Assembly (NCBI GenBank): GCA_046313435.1 | Contig: JBKBYG010000055.1 | Location: 1-5,976, forward strand | DNA from: JBKBYG01 sp046313435 | Lineage (GTDB): Bacteria; Pseudomonadota; Alphaproteobacteria; Rickettsiales; Arcanibacteraceae | Reading direction: 5' to 3' | Length of the DNA: 5,976 nucleotides | Shown here: piece after piece, positions 5,504 to 5,976 of the stretch | Layout: each line of letters begins with the position of its first letter | Numbering within the stretch: position 1 is the stretch's first letter | Notes under the pieces: model-generated | What the model was told of the DNA's origin: nothing | What the model saw: the letters and a program-made list of their open reading frames with translations, nothing else | The model's database searches: none | Made by a program: the position numbers and the translations under genes

Positions 5504-5976
5504 TTAACGTAAAAATTTAAACCAAGGAAGTTTTACTTGTTTCATTGCAATATAAAATACACTGATACTACTTATAATAAAAGCCAGTATGGTTGAATAT
5601 GCGACACCCACTGCACCATATTGATGAATAAAAAAATAATTCCCTATTAAACTGAATATAGCTGCTAAAAAAGTAGTGATTGCCAAATATTTAGTTTTTG
5701 AAAAGTGAACTAGGTAAGGAAAGAAAATTTTATAAATTCCTTGCACACTATATGCTAATGCAATCCAGAAAACATATTTTGTAGCTGAATGATATTCAGG
5801 TGAGGTCATAAATGGAATTAAAAACAAAGATATTATATAAACAACAATGCTAAATAGTAAAATAAATATAATATATAGATAAGTTACCTTAACGATTTGT
5901 CTTTTCCCACGGTCATTTAAATCATTCATCTTTTCATAAAACCATGGAGACCATGCTTTAATAAATGCATCTGAAA
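5504..5976 (-). CDS. wzx: Wzx flippase, C-terminal part (cut by window edge)
   Basis: This is the 3' end of a polysaccharide-transporter family flippase, which moves the undecaprenyl-diphosphate-linked repeat unit from the cytoplasmic to the periplasmic face of the inner membrane. The frame is open to the window edge. An internal ATG at 5929 is not the start, because the preceding codons read SDAFIKAWSPWFYEKM, a loop typical of Wzx proteins ahead of a membrane segment. After it come hydrophobic segments, roughly TYLYIIFILLFSIVVYIISL, then KYVFWIALAYSVQGIYKIFF, then TTFLAAIFSLIGNYFFI, and a last one ending FIISSISVFYIAM, with a short basic tail (KQVKLPWFKFLR). The visible 157 or so residues correspond to the last third of a usual Wzx of 400-450 residues. 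The gene is directly followed, 15 bp later, by the GT52 gene, which it would serve as exporter of a nonulosonate-containing unit. Confidence 0.85.
   Translation of the reverse strand, partial: SDAFIKAWSPWFYEKMNDLNDRGKRQIVKVTYLYIIFILLFSIVVYIISLFLIPFMTSPEYHSATKYVFWIALAYSVQGIYKIFFPYLVHFSKTKYLAITTFLAAIFSLIGNYFFIHQYGAVGVAYSTILAFIISSISVFYIAMKQVKLPWFKFLR

Noticed and set aside
5504..5929. A complete 141-residue membrane protein starting at ATG 5929
   Set aside because: The frame continues upstream to the window edge with Wzx-typical residues (AWSPWFYEK), so the ATG is internal to a larger, truncated wzx.
1..5976. CRISPR arrays, tRNA/rRNA genes, insertion-sequence ends, toxin-antitoxin or defence genes
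   Set aside because: I looked on both strands and saw no regular spaced repeats, tRNA-like cloverleaf, transposase fragment or defence-type protein; the window is a polysaccharide biosynthesis segment.

Overview
The window is the 3' half of the biosynthetic part of a Wzx/Wzy-dependent surface polysaccharide (capsule K-locus or O-antigen) cluster. It suggests a gammaproteobacterium, most likely Acinetobacter. Gene order, the WbpV/WbpK-like reductase followed by a WbpL-type initiating transferase, and AT-rich glycosyltransferase genes with fairly AT-rich flanks all resemble Acinetobacter K loci. The genus call rests on recalled family resemblance, not a search. All supported genes are on the minus strand, so transcription runs from right (5976) to left (1).

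In transcription order the genes are: the C-terminal part of a Wzx flippase (5504-5976, cut by the window edge); a GT52 sialyltransferase-type enzyme (4538-5488); a 340-bp, about 18% GC gap that contains a 60-codon start-less reading frame; a Wzy-type polymerase (3154-4197); a GT4 glycosyltransferase (2043-3077, GTG start); a GT2 glycosyltransferase (1178-1936, probable TTG start); an extended-SDR nucleotide-sugar 4-ketoreductase/epimerase (236-1174); and the N-terminal 76 codons of a WecA/WbpL-family initiating sugar-phosphate transferase (1-228, cut by the window edge).

A working model follows. The reductase completes a UDP-2-acetamido-2,6-dideoxyhexose (QuiNAc or FucNAc type). The initiating transferase loads it as a 1-phosphate onto undecaprenyl phosphate. 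The GT2, GT4 and GT52 enzymes extend and decorate the unit, with the GT52 probably adding a CMP-activated nonulosonic (sialic-like) acid. Wzx flips the unit and Wzy polymerises it in the periplasm. Three transferases plus the initiating one predict a repeat of at least four sugars, unless more transferase genes lie outside the window.

Base composition changes sharply. The two leftmost genes are around 40% GC or higher, while everything right of about 1175 is far more AT-rich. This fits a serotype-specific cassette joined to a more widely shared 3' module. The most notable points are the GT52 enzyme, which keeps the family's His but lacks the expected Asp in a simple alignment, and the possible gene remnant overlapping the wzy start codon.
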